A stretch of DNA of 64,000 nucleotides from UBA6265 sp964526965 (GCA_964526965.1 CAZGML010000011.1:1-64000); one strand, 5' to 3'; shown: positions 18,955 through 29,023, numbered from the stretch's first letter. The notes: generated by a model not told the origin, from the sequence alone. Numbers and translations: made by a program.

Positions 18955-21933
18955 ATGAACCGATTCCGACGTCGACCCGCCGAGAATTCTTCCGCAAATC
19001 AACCTCCTCCAGGCAACAAAAAACGATTTCAAATCTCCGCAAGCACCAAACGTAGTTTGGTCATACTGCTTATTCTTGCCGCGCTGGTAGTAGTCGCGTT
19101 TGTAACGGCACCCTTCTGGGTGAACTGGCTCTGGTTCGGCGACATGGGCTACCAGTCTGTGCTGATGCGAACCTACGGATTCCAGATCATCACGTTCTTC
19201 GTGGCCGCGCTGATCTCGGGATTGCTCTTTCTTACCAATATGCGGTTGGCGTTGCGTAATTCGCGTAAGTTCGATGTGGGTGAGGGCGGACAGTTCACGC
19301 AATACGGCAACCGGGTCATTGGCTGGATCTCCCTCGGCCTCACGGCGGTGATCGCGTTTATCCTCGGCCGCTACTTCTCCAATCGCTGGGAAGAAGTGAT
19401 GCTCTTCGTCAATGGAAGAGAGTTTGGCGTTGAGGATCCAACATATGGACGCGATGTCGGATTTTACGTTTTTCAGGTTCCCTTCTTTCGCACGCTCGAA
19501 ACCACGCTCATCAGCCTGTTGCTAATCACCATCGTGTCGGTGACCATTCTGTACCTGATTCGCATGGGCATGCGGTTTCGGTCCTGGGGTGATGTTCCGA
19601 TGGTCGCCCTGCGCCATGTCACGGCGCTTATCAGCGCCTTGCTGTTGGTAATGGCGCTGCGATACCTGCTCAACAACTTCGAACTCGTACATAGCTCCCG
19701 AGGAGTCGTTTACGGGCCTGGCTTTACCGACTCCAATATCGTGCGTCCGCTGAACTGGATCATGATCGTGATGTCGGCCCTGGCCGGTATTGGGCTGCTC
19801 ACGGGCTATGTGCTGCGTAACACGAAGGTGCTGCTGGGTATTCTCGGCGTATGGGCACTCGCCAGTTTCGTGTTACACCCGATTCTGCCGATCGCGGTTC
19901 AGCGGTTCTTTGTTGAGCCGAGCGAGTTCCGACGCGAGCAGGGCTACATATCCCACAATGTTGATATGACGCGTTCTGGCTTCGATCTCGATAACGTGGA
20001 TGTCGTCCCTCTATCTGGTCAAGAGCAGTTGGTCCCCAGTGACCTGGATACCGGGCCGGGTGGGGAGCTGGCCAACGTACGCATCTGGGATTACCGTGTT
20101 GCTGCGCCGATATACCAGCAAGTACAGACCTTTGTGCCGTTCTACGAGTTCAACGATATCGATGTTGACAGATACCAGATCGATGGAGAACCCGTTCAGG
20201 TAATCGTAGGTGTACGTGAAATCAATCTCGACGGACTCGCACCAGGCCGCCAAACGTGGACCAACGAGCGTCTTGTCTACACGCACGGCTATGGCTACGT
20301 CATGAGTCCGGTTAGCGGCGTCGGCTCGGACGGTTGGCCCGAGATGTTAGTTAGTGGCGTACCGATGAGCGGACCCGATAGCCTGATGGTCGAGAATCCG
20401 GAGGTCTACTTCGGCGAAACCGATCTGCATTGGATCATCCTCTTTACCAACCAGACGGAGATCGCCGGACTCGACGACACCGGCGAGGAAATGGAATCGG
20501 ACGGTTTCCAGGGCGACGTTTACGGATCGATCAGTCTCGGCAATCCGCTCACACGAGCAATGGCGGCATTAACGCTTGGAGATCGAAACGTTTTCCTGAG
20601 TGGGCAGCTCACGGGCGACTCACGCCTGGTTATGCATCGTAACGTGCAGGAACGCGCCGAGAAGATCGCACCGTTCCTGACCTACGATCATGATCCGTAC
20701 CTGGTAGTGGCCGACGGCAATATGTACTGGATTATGGACGCCTACACCGAATCCAACATGTATCCTCACGCTACGAACTACGACGGACGCAACTACATGC
20801 GCAACTCCGTTAAGGTCGTTGTGAACGCGTACAACGGTGAAACAACGTTCTATCGAACAGACGTCGATGATCCGATTATCGATGCCTGGGATGCGATCTA
20901 CCCTGATCTGTTGACGCCGGTGGACGAAGCACCAGAAGAACTGACCGAACACTTCCGCTATCCGGAAATGCTCTTCAATGCCCAAACCGACGTATGGGGC
21001 GACTATCACATGGATGACGCCCGCACCTGGTACGACGGTGACGACAAGTGGATCCGGGCCCGCGAAGCCAGCGATGAAGAAGGTCGCTTCATGGAACCGT
21101 ACTTCGTTCATCAGACACTACCCGGCGAAGAAGCGGCTGATTTCTGGCTCACCATTCCGTTTACCCCGGGTGGCACCAGAAGCAACGAGAACATGACCGC
21201 CTGGTTCGCTGGTCGAGCAGACACTGGTGGCAATACCGAGCTCCGTCTCTATCGCTATCCGCGACAGGTGACGGTCTATGGTCCGCGCCAGATCGAAGCT
21301 ATGATCGACCAGAACCCGGATATCTCCTCCCAGATCACACTCTGGGGACAGGGTGGCAGCACCGTCATCCGCGGCAACATGCTCGTGATTCCGGTTGGCG
21401 ATGCGTTGCTATATGTCCAGCCTTTGTACCTGCAGGCAACGGGTTCCAGCGCAAGTGCACCAACGCTCGCGCGGGTGATTGTGGCAGCAAATGACCAGGT
21501 TGTGATGCGACCGACGCTTGCAGAAGCCATTGAAGCGTTGGATGATCCAGAGGCCGATGTTGTTGGAGAAGTCGTTGAAGACCCAGACGCCGCTGTCGAG
21601 CAGGCTGCAGGAACAGGCATGACTGCCACACCAACTCCGGAAACCGATGAGTCTGCGGAGACTGACGAAGCCGAAGCCCAACCGGCCGAGGAACCCGAGG
21701 ACCCTGCTGATGAGACCGTTGAAATCGACCGAAGTATCCTGCCGGAAGATCTCGCAGGGATGAGCGACCAGGAGCTTGCCGATGAGGCGATGGCAACAAT
21801 GAGCCGGGCCGACCAGGCTTTGGAAGACGGCGATCCGGTCACGTACCAGGTTGAAATGGATCGATTGCGGATAATCCTGGAAGCAATGAGTGGCGATATT
21901 GACGCAACGCCGGATTCAACTCCGGACGATTAG
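18955..21933 (+). CDS. UPF0182 family integral membrane protein
   Basis: A 992-residue protein of the UPF0182/COG1615 family. A basic, Pro-rich cytosolic N-terminus is followed by seven or so transmembrane helices (about residues 35-300), including the family-typical FWVNWLWFGDMGYQSVL. A large extracytoplasmic domain follows (WDYRVAAPIYQQ, PYLVVADGNMYWIMDAYTE, FWLTIPFTPGG). The C-terminus is acidic and Thr/Pro/Glu-rich (about 880-930), then a short helical, DUF-like end with DATPDSTPDD. Family members are widespread in Actinobacteria, Cyanobacteria and Chloroflexota, and their function is not established. ATG 18955 was chosen over an upstream in-frame ATG at 18871 because the earlier residues are not family-like and overlap the divergent promoter region. 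Confidence 0.9.
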   Translation: MNRFRRRPAENSSANQPPPGNKKRFQISASTKRSLVILLILAALVVVAFVTAPFWVNWLWFGDMGYQSVLMRTYGFQIITFFVAALISGLLFLTNMRLALRNSRKFDVGEGGQFTQYGNRVIGWISLGLTAVIAFILGRYFSNRWEEVMLFVNGREFGVEDPTYGRDVGFYVFQVPFFRTLETTLISLLLITIVSVTILYLIRMGMRFRSWGDVPMVALRHVTALISALLLVMALRYLLNNFELVHSSRGVVYGPGFTDSNIVRPLNWIMIVMSALAGIGLLTGYVLRNTKVLLGILGVWALASFVLHPILPIAVQRFFVEPSEFRREQGYISHNVDMTRSGFDLDNVDVVPLSGQEQLVPSDLDTGPGGELANVRIWDYRVAAPIYQQVQTFVPFYEFNDIDVDRYQIDGEPVQVIVGVREINLDGLAPGRQTWTNERLVYTHGYGYVMSPVSGVGSDGWPEMLVSGVPMSGPDSLMVENPEVYFGETDLHWIILFTNQTEIAGLDDTGEEMESDGFQGDVYGSISLGNPLTRAMAALTLGDRNVFLSGQLTGDSRLVMHRNVQERAEKIAPFLTYDHDPYLVVADGNMYWIMDAYTESNMYPHATNYDGRNYMRNSVKVVVNAYNGETTFYRTDVDDPIIDAWDAIYPDLLTPVDEAPEELTEHFRYPEMLFNAQTDVWGDYHMDDARTWYDGDDKWIRAREASDEEGRFMEPYFVHQTLPGEEAADFWLTIPFTPGGTRSNENMTAWFAGRADTGGNTELRLYRYPRQVTVYGPRQIEAMIDQNPDISSQITLWGQGGSTVIRGNMLVIPVGDALLYVQPLYLQATGSSASAPTLARVIVAANDQVVMRPTLAEAIEALDDPEADVVGEVVEDPDAAVEQAAGTGMTATPTPETDESAETDEAEAQPAEEPEDPADETVEIDRSILPEDLAGMSDQELADEAMATMSRADQALEDGDPVTYQVEMDRLRIILEAMSGDIDATPDSTPDD

Positions 21934-21940
21934 CGCCAAC

Positions 21941-21976
21941 GTGACGGGCCAGGACTCTTCAGTCCTAGCCCGTTAC
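21941..21976. terminator. Shared hairpin terminator between convergent UPF0182 and yggS genes
   Basis: A 16-bp stem (21941-21956 with 21961-21976, including two G-U type positions) closes on CTTC, just after the UPF0182 stop and two bases before the yggS stop. No strong T run follows on either side, so the efficiency is uncertain. Confidence 0.6.
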
Positions 21977-21977
21977 G

Positions 21978-22664
21978 CTAGCGTGCGCCGAACAGCGCTC
22001 GCCCGATGCGCACATGGGTGGCGCCTTCGGCAATAGCGATTTCATAGTCGTCGCTCATACCCATGCTCAGGGCGGGAAGCGAGATATCATGTTCCTGCTC
22101 GAGTTGATCGCGAAGTTCACGTAATCCTCGGAAGACATCTCGCAGCGTATTTTCTTCGGCATCGTACGGGGCCATGGTCATCAGACCCAGTGGTTCCAGG
22201 CGAGATGCCTGCAGTATTGCCGCCATAAGTTCCGAGGCGTTCTCGGGCGCTACCCCGGATTTCTGCTCTTCGCCGGATACATTCACCTGCATCATAACCT
22301 TCAGGGTCGTATCCCGCTTCTCGAGTTCCTTTTGCAGTGCGTTTACAAGCCGAACGCGGTCGACAGTTTGCAGGACGTCGATATGCGGCAGGATCTGACG
22401 GATTTTGTTGGTTTGCAAAGGTCCAACCATGTGTAACGAAGCGCCGTCGGGGAGGGGAGTCTCACACTTGTCCCGTATCTCCTGCGCCCGGCTTTCACCG
22501 AATACGCGGAACCCGTACTCAAACGCCTCATCCATGAGTTCGCGCTCAAACGTCTTGCTCACCGCGATAATCGTGATGTCATCGGGATTGCGGTTCGCGC
22601 GTTCTGCAGCTTCATGAACCCCTGAAATGATTTCTTTCGCATTCTGCTGAAGATCTGAACTCAA
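21978..22664 (-). CDS. yggS: YggS family pyridoxal-5'-phosphate homeostasis protein
   Basis: A 228-residue single-domain PLP-binding protein with alanine-racemase-like barrel fold. The PLP lysine is K37 in ITIIAVSKTF, and the family signatures HMVGPLQTNK, MMQVNVSGEEQKSG and GLMTMAP are all present, as is the C-terminal SMGMSDDYEIAI...VRIGRALFG. Members buffer PLP and affect amino- and keto-acid metabolism. The start is a TTG that overlaps the TGA stop of pgeF (TTGA), with GGAG about nine bases upstream, indicating translational coupling as the last gene of a three-gene operon. Confidence 0.93.
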   Translation of the reverse strand: MSSDLQQNAKEIISGVHEAAERANRNPDDITIIAVSKTFERELMDEAFEYGFRVFGESRAQEIRDKCETPLPDGASLHMVGPLQTNKIRQILPHIDVLQTVDRVRLVNALQKELEKRDTTLKVMMQVNVSGEEQKSGVAPENASELMAAILQASRLEPLGLMTMAPYDAEENTLRDVFRGLRELRDQLEQEHDISLPALSMGMSDDYEIAIAEGATHVRIGRALFGAR

Positions 22665-23491
22665 GCTTCTGTCTCCGTAAGCATAATGACGCCGGCCTGC
22701 CGACCCGTTGCGGCACCCTGGCCACGATGACTAAACCAGTCATCCAGATTGCATTTGGTGCAGATTTCGCACATCTCGATGTTGTCTGGCTGCACTCCTG
22801 CATGCTGCAATAACATGGCATTCGCACGAGGAACATCAAAGTGCTCTTTCTCCACCGGCCGTGTCACTGCCAATTCCCTCAGTGGGCCGAGATCACTGGC
22901 GATATCCCGCCATGCAGCCGTTACTTCGGGACCAACTTCGTTGCAGCAACCGCCTATCGCCGGACCGAGCCAGGCGAGGATGTCGGCCGGATTCGAGCCG
23001 AACTCCCTGGCCATGGCTTTGACGGTAACGCCCGCGATATCCAGCACGGTGCTGCGCCACCCGGCGTGGACGGCCGCAATGCCCCGCTGTACCGGGTCGT
23101 ACATCAGTAGGGGCAGGCAATCAGCTGCAAGTGTCATCAATGGCACGTTCTCGGCCTGCGTTATCATCGCGTCGGCCTGGCCGGGAGTCGGGGTGTCGCG
23201 GCGCCGACCCATGCCGGCATGCTCCTCACGCACAACAAACACCTGGTTTTCATGCACCTGGCCAGTACGAACAATCCGTTCCGGATCAACTCCGATCGCC
23301 GCACTCCATACCTGGCGCATGTTCCAGGCATCCTCAGCGTCGCGTGGAGCCGTATCACCAACGTTGCCGTCGGCCTTGCCCATGCCAATAACCTTGCGGG
23401 TTACCCCGTGCACCACATCCGGTGCTGATTGTAGTAGCTGGCTGCGAAGAGGGGAGGGTGCAATTGTTGCTTGTGTATCAGTCATTTTCAT
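22661..23491 (-). CDS. pgeF: Peptidoglycan editing factor PgeF / laccase-domain (DUF152) protein
   Basis: A 276-residue protein of the multicopper-oxidase-like DUF152/YfiH group. The metal-binding and catalytic residues are visible: GQVHENQV (His), AADCLPLL (Cys) and AAVHAGWRST (His), plus GPAIGGCCNEVG near the C-terminus. Members act on purine nucleosides and have been linked to peptidoglycan composition; YlmD/YggS neighbourhood is common in many bacteria. The start is taken as ATG 23491, overlapping the end of the upstream spermidine-synthase-like gene with AGG eight bases ahead; ATG 23485 is an equal alternative. The 3' end overlaps yggS by four bases. Confidence 0.9.
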   Translation of the reverse strand: MKMTDTQATIAPSPLRSQLLQSAPDVVHGVTRKVIGMGKADGNVGDTAPRDAEDAWNMRQVWSAAIGVDPERIVRTGQVHENQVFVVREEHAGMGRRRDTPTPGQADAMITQAENVPLMTLAADCLPLLMYDPVQRGIAAVHAGWRSTVLDIAGVTVKAMAREFGSNPADILAWLGPAIGGCCNEVGPEVTAAWRDIASDLGPLRELAVTRPVEKEHFDVPRANAMLLQHAGVQPDNIEMCEICTKCNLDDWFSHRGQGAATGRQAGVIMLTETEA

Positions 23492-25216
23492 CTCTGTTAC
23501 CTGGCAGGGCCTCGTCGATAATGATCGTATCGACAACGCGCTCGACTGGCGCATGGTCGTCGGTGAACACTTCATCTACTTCTGTTATCGCCCGGATGTT
23601 GCCGGATCGCAAGCTGGTCTCGCCGACGGTTCGGACCGGACCATCCGGCTGGTTGGCCACATTTTGCTCGAAGATCTCGATGCTGCTCGGGGCGTTGGTG
23701 CCGATCACCATGCTATTGGCGTATCGATCTGTATCGATCACGTACACATAGTCGAACACCGACTTCATGGTACTCGCCATCACATCCACCAGACGGTAGT
23801 CAGTGCTGGTACGCCCCACATTCATTACCGCCGTGCCCTCCGGCGTGAGGGCGTCGCTCACCTCGGTAAAGAACTCTTGTGTGGTGAGCTGAGCCGGGAT
23901 ATAGGGCTGTTCGTACGCATCCACAGCGATCAAGTCATACTTTGTTGTCGTCGCCCGCAACACGTAACGGCCGTCCTGAACAATCACGTTCAGGTTAGGT
24001 TCATTCATATCGAAATACTCACGCCCAACCCGCACGATCTCGGGGTCGATTTCCACGCCGTCGATCGGGATGTCGCCGTATCCTACGGTGATTTGTTTGC
24101 TGCTGGTGCCAGCACCCAATCCGATAATCAGGGCGTTATCGATCGAAGCAGCGCCGGATTGTTCCGTAAAAAGCGGACTAATCATGAGGTAGTCCCACGG
24201 ACCACCCGTAAGCAGGTTCTCGGGGTCATAAATGGAATGGATTGCGTGGCCATCATTCAACCAAAGTAATGTCTCCGAGCCGTCCTGCGTTACCTGGATG
24301 TAGTTGTTGGACGACTCGGTCTCATAAACCAGTTCGCCCCGCTGTGGCTCACGTATCGGCTGCGCGCCAGTCCACGCGTTGGAAGCGATCATCATCGCGG
24401 AGAGGCCAACAGCCAGTAACGCCGGTCGCCAGGCACGGTAGAAGATGAGCCCCAAAACTGCAGGCACTGTCAGCATAAGGCTGAGTACGAGAAACGTTCG
24501 GGTTGTGCCGATCCATGGCACGAGCAGCAACACCGGCAGGAAACTGCCNNNNNNNNNNNNNNNNNNNNNNNNNNNNNNNNNNNNNNNNNNNNNNNNNNNN
24601 NNNNNNNNNNNNNNNNNNNNNNNNNNNNNNNNNNNNNNNNNNNNNNNNACGTTCGGGTTGTGCCGATCCATGGCACGAGCAGCAACACCGGCAGGAAACT
24701 GCCAGCGATGGATCCGATAGTGCCAAGTGCATAAATCGACCCAGATGTGCCGCCGGCATGGTTCAGTGAATCGAGAGAGAGGCGGACAGCGAAGGGGGAG
24801 ACGAATCCGAGCAAGGTAATCGGCACTGCCAGCAGAACAAGCACGGCAAGCAGCGCTCCGTAAAAAGCACCAACCTCATAATCGCGAAACGCTGAGACGG
24901 AGCTACTTAGTATCGGTCGAGCCACGAAAGGCAAGAGTCCAGCGGAAATGCCAGCGACAGCGATAACGAGATAGAAGAGCCACAGATGAGGGTGGGAGTC
25001 GGCGACTTTACCACCAAAGTGATATCCAATCGCCAGGAACGCAAGCGTGAGCCCGATCACTGTTGCCCATATGAAAGTGCTTTCGCCGAAGTAGGGGGCG
25101 ATCAGGTTGGTGGCGGATATTTCGGTACCGATGCTGACCAATCCACCGAGGAATACCATGAGGCGGACACCAAATAAATCTCGGGAATGGATGGGTTTCA
25201 CGGCGTCTGCACTCAT
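23478..25216 (-). CDS. Membrane-fused spermidine synthase homologue (interrupted by a scaffold gap)
   Basis: The N-terminal half holds about eight transmembrane helices (FLGGLVSIGTEISATNLIAP onward), as in membrane-anchored polyamine aminopropyltransferase-like proteins. The C-terminal half has the Rossmann-like SpeE fold: IIGLGAGTSSKQI, GVEIDPEIV, DGRYVL and YDLIAVDAYEQPYIP. The usual catalytic Asp region appears as VDAYEQ. A run of 100 N (24549-24648) cuts the gene, but 55 bases are repeated on both sides. Removing one copy plus the Ns leaves 1,584 bp, an uninterrupted 527-residue frame. It is the first gene of an operon with pgeF and yggS, overlapping pgeF. Members of this fused group often have uncertain substrates, so aminopropyl transfer is not assured. 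Confidence 0.85.
24494..24703. other. Assembly gap (24549-24648) flanked by identical 55-base contig ends
   Basis: The 55 bases at 24494-24548 reappear exactly at 24649-24703, on either side of exactly 100 N. This is the signature of two contigs that overlap by one assembly k-mer and were joined by a scaffolder with a default gap. The true sequence is probably 155 bp shorter here. Confidence 0.9.
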
Positions 25217-25437
25217 ACCCTGATTGTACGAACTCAGGCGGGATTCAACCAGAATCTTGTCATTTTCGCCGATTCGCTACAGAATTAAGCGTAAAGCCAT
25301 AGTTTGGCATTGATAGAAATCGGAAAATGGTGTTCATTGAACAGAGAGAAGTCGGGGCAGAGAGCCGCGGCAATTGTTCTGCAAGAAATGCTTTCGCATT
25401 GGTACTTGCCACTCAAGTGGGGTGACCAGGAATACAT

Positions 25438-26688
25438 ATGGGAAAAGTCGTAATTATAGGTGGAGGAGTCATTGGTCTCTCCACAGCATGGGAGTTACAT
25501 CGGCGCGGTGAAGAGGTTGTCATCCTCGACTCCCGCTCAGCCGGAATGGCAGCTTCCGCCGTCAACGCTGGCTGGGTTTCACCGGCAATGGGACCAGTAC
25601 CGGCCCCGGGCCTGGTAGGCCAGTCGCTCAAATGGATGCTGAATCCCGAGAGCCCACTTTACATCAAACCTCGTATTAACAAGGATTTCATCGCCTGGCT
25701 CTATCGCTTCTGGCGTGCTTGCAACGGCCCGGCCTACGAAGCCGGAGTTGAAGCAACCGGTGCACTTGGCCAGGGAACCATGGACATCATGGATCGCTGG
25801 GTCGAGGACGGCATCGAGTTCGAGATGCACCAGTACGGACTCTTCTACGCCTTCCGCGATCGCGAGGAAATGGAGACCGAGCTCAAGGCGTTCGAGACCT
25901 GGTCCACGTATGGTTACTCGCAGCCAGAGCCCCTGTATGGCGACCAGCTTCGCGAGAAGGAGCCAGTGCTTTCCGATGAACTGACGTCCGGCTTTCTCGT
26001 AAAGGAAGAGCGAACAGTCCAGCCGATCACACTTGTCACCGGTCTCATCGACAAGCTCAAGAGCGTTGGTGTTGAGATTCGCAATGGTTCACCCGTGGTT
26101 GATATGGAGGTCAGCCAAAACAAGGTGGTTGCCGTTCGTACTCCGTCTGAGCGCATCGCGGCGGATCGGGTACTGATTGCCGCCGGCGCATGGACCGGCG
26201 AGATAGGCAAGATGGCTGGGGCGAAACTGCCGATCGAAGCAGGCAAGGGATACGGACTCGACTTCAAGCCGGCTCCCGTTAAGCCACAGAGCTCGATCTA
26301 TCTTCCTGACGCACGTATTGCGATTTCGCCATTCGACCAGGGCCTTCGCCTCTCCGGCACGATGGAGCTTTCTGGCCTTAGCGATACCATCACTGCCCGC
26401 CGTGTAGGCGCCATCCAAAAGGGTGGCGAGCGCTTCCTGAAGGGATTCCCAAGCGACGCCGAGCCAGCACAGGTATGGGCAGGTATGCGACCAATGGCGC
26501 CCGACGGACTGCCAGTGCTCGGTAACGTCCGGGGCTTCAGCAACCTGTCGGTAGCCAGTGGACATGCCATGCTGGGTGTCACGCTAGCGGCAGTCACTGC
26601 AACTCACATGGCAGAGCTGATCTCAACCGGCAAGACGCCAGATGTGCTCAAGCCATTCTCTCCGGAGCGATTCCGCGGAATTCTCTAG
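25438..26688 (+). CDS. FAD-dependent amino-acid oxidoreductase, DadA-like (first of a tandem pair)
   Basis: A 416-residue flavoprotein of the DAO family. The N-terminal dinucleotide-binding motif is VVIIGGGVIGLSTAWEL, followed by an acidic residue at the end of beta-2 (VILDSRSAG). LPIEAGKGYGLDF, GLRLSGTMELSG and MRPMAPDGLPVLG are typical of D-amino-acid dehydrogenase small-subunit proteins. Relatives oxidise D-amino acids, glycine or proline-like substrates; the specificity is not readable here. The sequence GPVPAPGLVGQSLKWMLNPE is nearly repeated in the next gene. About 220 bp separate it from the divergent spermidine-synthase-like gene. Confidence 0.85.
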   Translation: MGKVVIIGGGVIGLSTAWELHRRGEEVVILDSRSAGMAASAVNAGWVSPAMGPVPAPGLVGQSLKWMLNPESPLYIKPRINKDFIAWLYRFWRACNGPAYEAGVEATGALGQGTMDIMDRWVEDGIEFEMHQYGLFYAFRDREEMETELKAFETWSTYGYSQPEPLYGDQLREKEPVLSDELTSGFLVKEERTVQPITLVTGLIDKLKSVGVEIRNGSPVVDMEVSQNKVVAVRTPSERIAADRVLIAAGAWTGEIGKMAGAKLPIEAGKGYGLDFKPAPVKPQSSIYLPDARIAISPFDQGLRLSGTMELSGLSDTITARRVGAIQKGGERFLKGFPSDAEPAQVWAGMRPMAPDGLPVLGNVRGFSNLSVASGHAMLGVTLAAVTATHMAELISTGKTPDVLKPFSPERFRGIL

Positions 26689-26727
26689 AAACCAGCGTTC
26701 AGCGTGGTTTGAAGCCAGGGGCACGAT

Positions 26728-27972
26728 GTGAGCAAAACAGTGGTGATCGGCGGCGGAGTTATCGGACTCGCAACAACGTGGGAGCTCCGCCGCCGGGGCG
26801 AGGATGTAACCGTCCTCGAATCTCGCACACCGGGCACGGCGGCCTCGGCGGCCAATGCCGGGTACCTGGTCGGAACACTTGCCGACCCGGTACCGGCGCC
26901 CGGGCTGGCGCAACAGTCACTTAAATGGATGCTGAATCCAGAAAGTCCCCTGTACATCAAGCCCCGGTTTTCACCGCAATTCCTCTCCTGGCTCTATCGA
27001 TTCTGGCGAGCATGCAATACCACTGCCTATGACTCCGGTTTGATAGCAACGACTGCGCTACGAGACAGTGCTCCAGACCTGTTCGATCAGTGGAAATCCG
27101 ACGGCATTGACTTCGAAATGCACGAAACAGGTCGAATTTTCGCATACAGTGACCATAAGTCACTTGAGTCAGGTCTTCGATCCTTCGAAAACACTCCATA
27201 CAACCAGCCAAATCCGCTCTATGGAGACGATCTGCGCGAGTTTGAACCGGCGCTGTCGGAGGAGATCGTGGCCGGATTCCTGGTACATGAAGACCGAACC
27301 ATCCAGCCAAACAGCCTGATCGACGGGCTGCTTGTCAAGCTGTCAACAGAAGGTGTTGATGTCCGGAGCGGTTCGCCGGTGGTCGATATCGAGACCAGCC
27401 GCAATCGCGTGGTTGCCGTGAGGACGCCATCAGAACGTATCGAAGCGAATCACGTGGTCGTCGCGGCTGGAGCGTGGTCCGGAACGGTCGCAAAGATGGT
27501 AGGCGCGCGGCTGCCAATCGAGGCCGGCAAGGGATATGGCCTGGATTATCCGGCATCTCCGGTTAAACCGAAGCGTTCGATATCGCTCAAGAACGCACAA
27601 ATTGCAGTCTCGTCGTTCGCGGACGGTCTGCGCCTGGGCGGCACGATGGAATTGTCGGGAATCAACGACAAGATGGCAGCCCGGCGCATTGCCGCAATCG
27701 AAAAAGGCGGCAAGCGGTTCCTGCGAGGCTTTCCAGACGATGCCAGGCCGCATCATGTCTGGACCGGTATGCGTCCAATGGCGCCAGACGGCTTGCCCGT
27801 AATGGGAATGGTTCCCGGATTCAGCAACCTGAGTGTCGCCACCGGACACTCCATGCTCGGAATAACCCTGGCCCCGGCAACCGGAGCACTCATGGCTGAG
27901 TTGATCACGACGGAATCTACACCCGAGGTTCTGGAGCCATTTGCTCCAGAACGCTTCAGGGGCGTGATCTAG
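26728..27972 (+). CDS. FAD-dependent amino-acid oxidoreductase, DadA-like (second of a tandem pair)
   Basis: A 414-residue paralogue of the preceding gene with the same architecture: VVIGGGVIGLATTWELRRRG at the N-terminus, LPIEAGKGYGLDYP in the middle and MRPMAPDGLPVMGMV near the end. By eye the two proteins agree at about two of three positions throughout. The start is a GTG at 26728 with AGGGG upstream. The 39-bp gap and shared direction imply one transcript. Substrate-contact stretches differ, for example in the 70-residue segment after the first third, so the pair may have diverged in substrate (inference). Confidence 0.85.
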   Translation: MSKTVVIGGGVIGLATTWELRRRGEDVTVLESRTPGTAASAANAGYLVGTLADPVPAPGLAQQSLKWMLNPESPLYIKPRFSPQFLSWLYRFWRACNTTAYDSGLIATTALRDSAPDLFDQWKSDGIDFEMHETGRIFAYSDHKSLESGLRSFENTPYNQPNPLYGDDLREFEPALSEEIVAGFLVHEDRTIQPNSLIDGLLVKLSTEGVDVRSGSPVVDIETSRNRVVAVRTPSERIEANHVVVAAGAWSGTVAKMVGARLPIEAGKGYGLDYPASPVKPKRSISLKNAQIAVSSFADGLRLGGTMELSGINDKMAARRIAAIEKGGKRFLRGFPDDARPHHVWTGMRPMAPDGLPVMGMVPGFSNLSVATGHSMLGITLAPATGALMAELITTESTPEVLEPFAPERFRGVI

Positions 27973-28087
27973 CGCCAATACCTTGCAGATTCGGGACTAT
28001 TCGAGTTTTGCGCACAAGCTAACTTATCCGCAAACGATTTGGCCCTGTACGTTACGCAACATGTCCGTGTCGACCACTCTTCAGTAA

Positions 28088-29023
28088 TCATTCGACCTTT
28101 TTTCCATCAAAGTCAGCAAGCTTTTGCAAAAGTGCGTTGCCCTCTATCGGCTTGCCACCGGGAAGTTGCACGCGCTCGAGTTCCAAAGCACCGGAGCCGG
28201 TTCCCACAAGAACGGACTTATCCTGAACGCGAACCTCAGCCGGAGCCAATGAATCGTTATTCGAGACCTGCGCAGCATGGATCTGCATACGTGTACTTCC
28301 ATCCAGCATCGTCCATGCGCGTGGCCAGCTCCACATGGCGCGCACCTGTCGCTCAATGTATTCGGCCGATTCGCTCCAATCGATACGCCCATCGTCTTTA
28401 TTCAACTGTCGCGTCTCCGTTGCGCCTTCCGGTTGTGGCACTGGTGTGAGTTCGCCAGCCAATAGCTGCATCAGGTTTGCGTCCAGCAGTTCCGCGGCAG
28501 CGGTCGCCAGCTTCGGCGTTAACGATTCTGTGGTGTCCGATTCCAGGATCGGCACCTCGATCGTGGCGAGCATGTCGCCAGTGTCCAGACCACGATCCAT
28601 CTGCATCAGCGTGACCCCCGTTGTGTCATCGCCACTGAGAATCGCCTCAGAAACCGGACTCGCTCCCCGATATTTCGGCAGCAGCGATGCGTGCAGGTTC
28701 ACACAGCCCAGCCTTGGCAACTCGAGGATCCACTTGCCGAGGATCATGCCAAACGCCGCTACGACTACGAGATCCGGTTCCTCATCGATAATCCGTTGTT
28801 TGACCTCAGCATGGCGCAAGCTATCTGTTTGCAGTACTTCCAGGCCTAGTTCCGTAGCAACGGCTTTCACCGGTGGCGGAGTCAGTTTACGGCCGCGTCC
28901 TGCCGGTCGGTCTGGCTGGGTTACGACAAGTCGCAGATCGATATCATCTCGCGCGGCCAATGCCTTCAGCGATGGCACGGCGAAATCTGGCGTTCCCATA
29001 AAGATGATTCTGGCCCTGGGCAT
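28088..29023 (-). CDS. fmt: Methionyl-tRNA formyltransferase
   Basis: A 311-residue enzyme that formylates initiator Met-tRNA using 10-formyl-tetrahydrofolate. The N-terminus IIFMGTPDFAVPSLKAL and the catalytic NLHASLLPKYRGASP (Asn and His) with GLDTGDML (Asp) are diagnostic, and the C-terminal OB-like domain follows QLNKDDGRIDWS. ATG 29023 matches the family start; a longer upstream frame does not. The formyl donor could be made by the fhs product encoded at 51-52.8 kb. No def gene is adjacent, unlike in many bacteria. Confidence 0.93.
   Translation of the reverse strand: MPRARIIFMGTPDFAVPSLKALAARDDIDLRLVVTQPDRPAGRGRKLTPPPVKAVATELGLEVLQTDSLRHAEVKQRIIDEEPDLVVVAAFGMILGKWILELPRLGCVNLHASLLPKYRGASPVSEAILSGDDTTGVTLMQMDRGLDTGDMLATIEVPILESDTTESLTPKLATAAAELLDANLMQLLAGELTPVPQPEGATETRQLNKDDGRIDWSESAEYIERQVRAMWSWPRAWTMLDGSTRMQIHAAQVSNNDSLAPAEVRVQDKSVLVGTGSGALELERVQLPGGKPIEGNALLQKLADFDGKKVE

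Noticed and set aside
22749..24269. 506-codon plus-strand frame opposite pgeF and the spermidine-synthase-like gene
   Set aside because: It is antisense to two recognised genes, crosses their boundary and has no family features.
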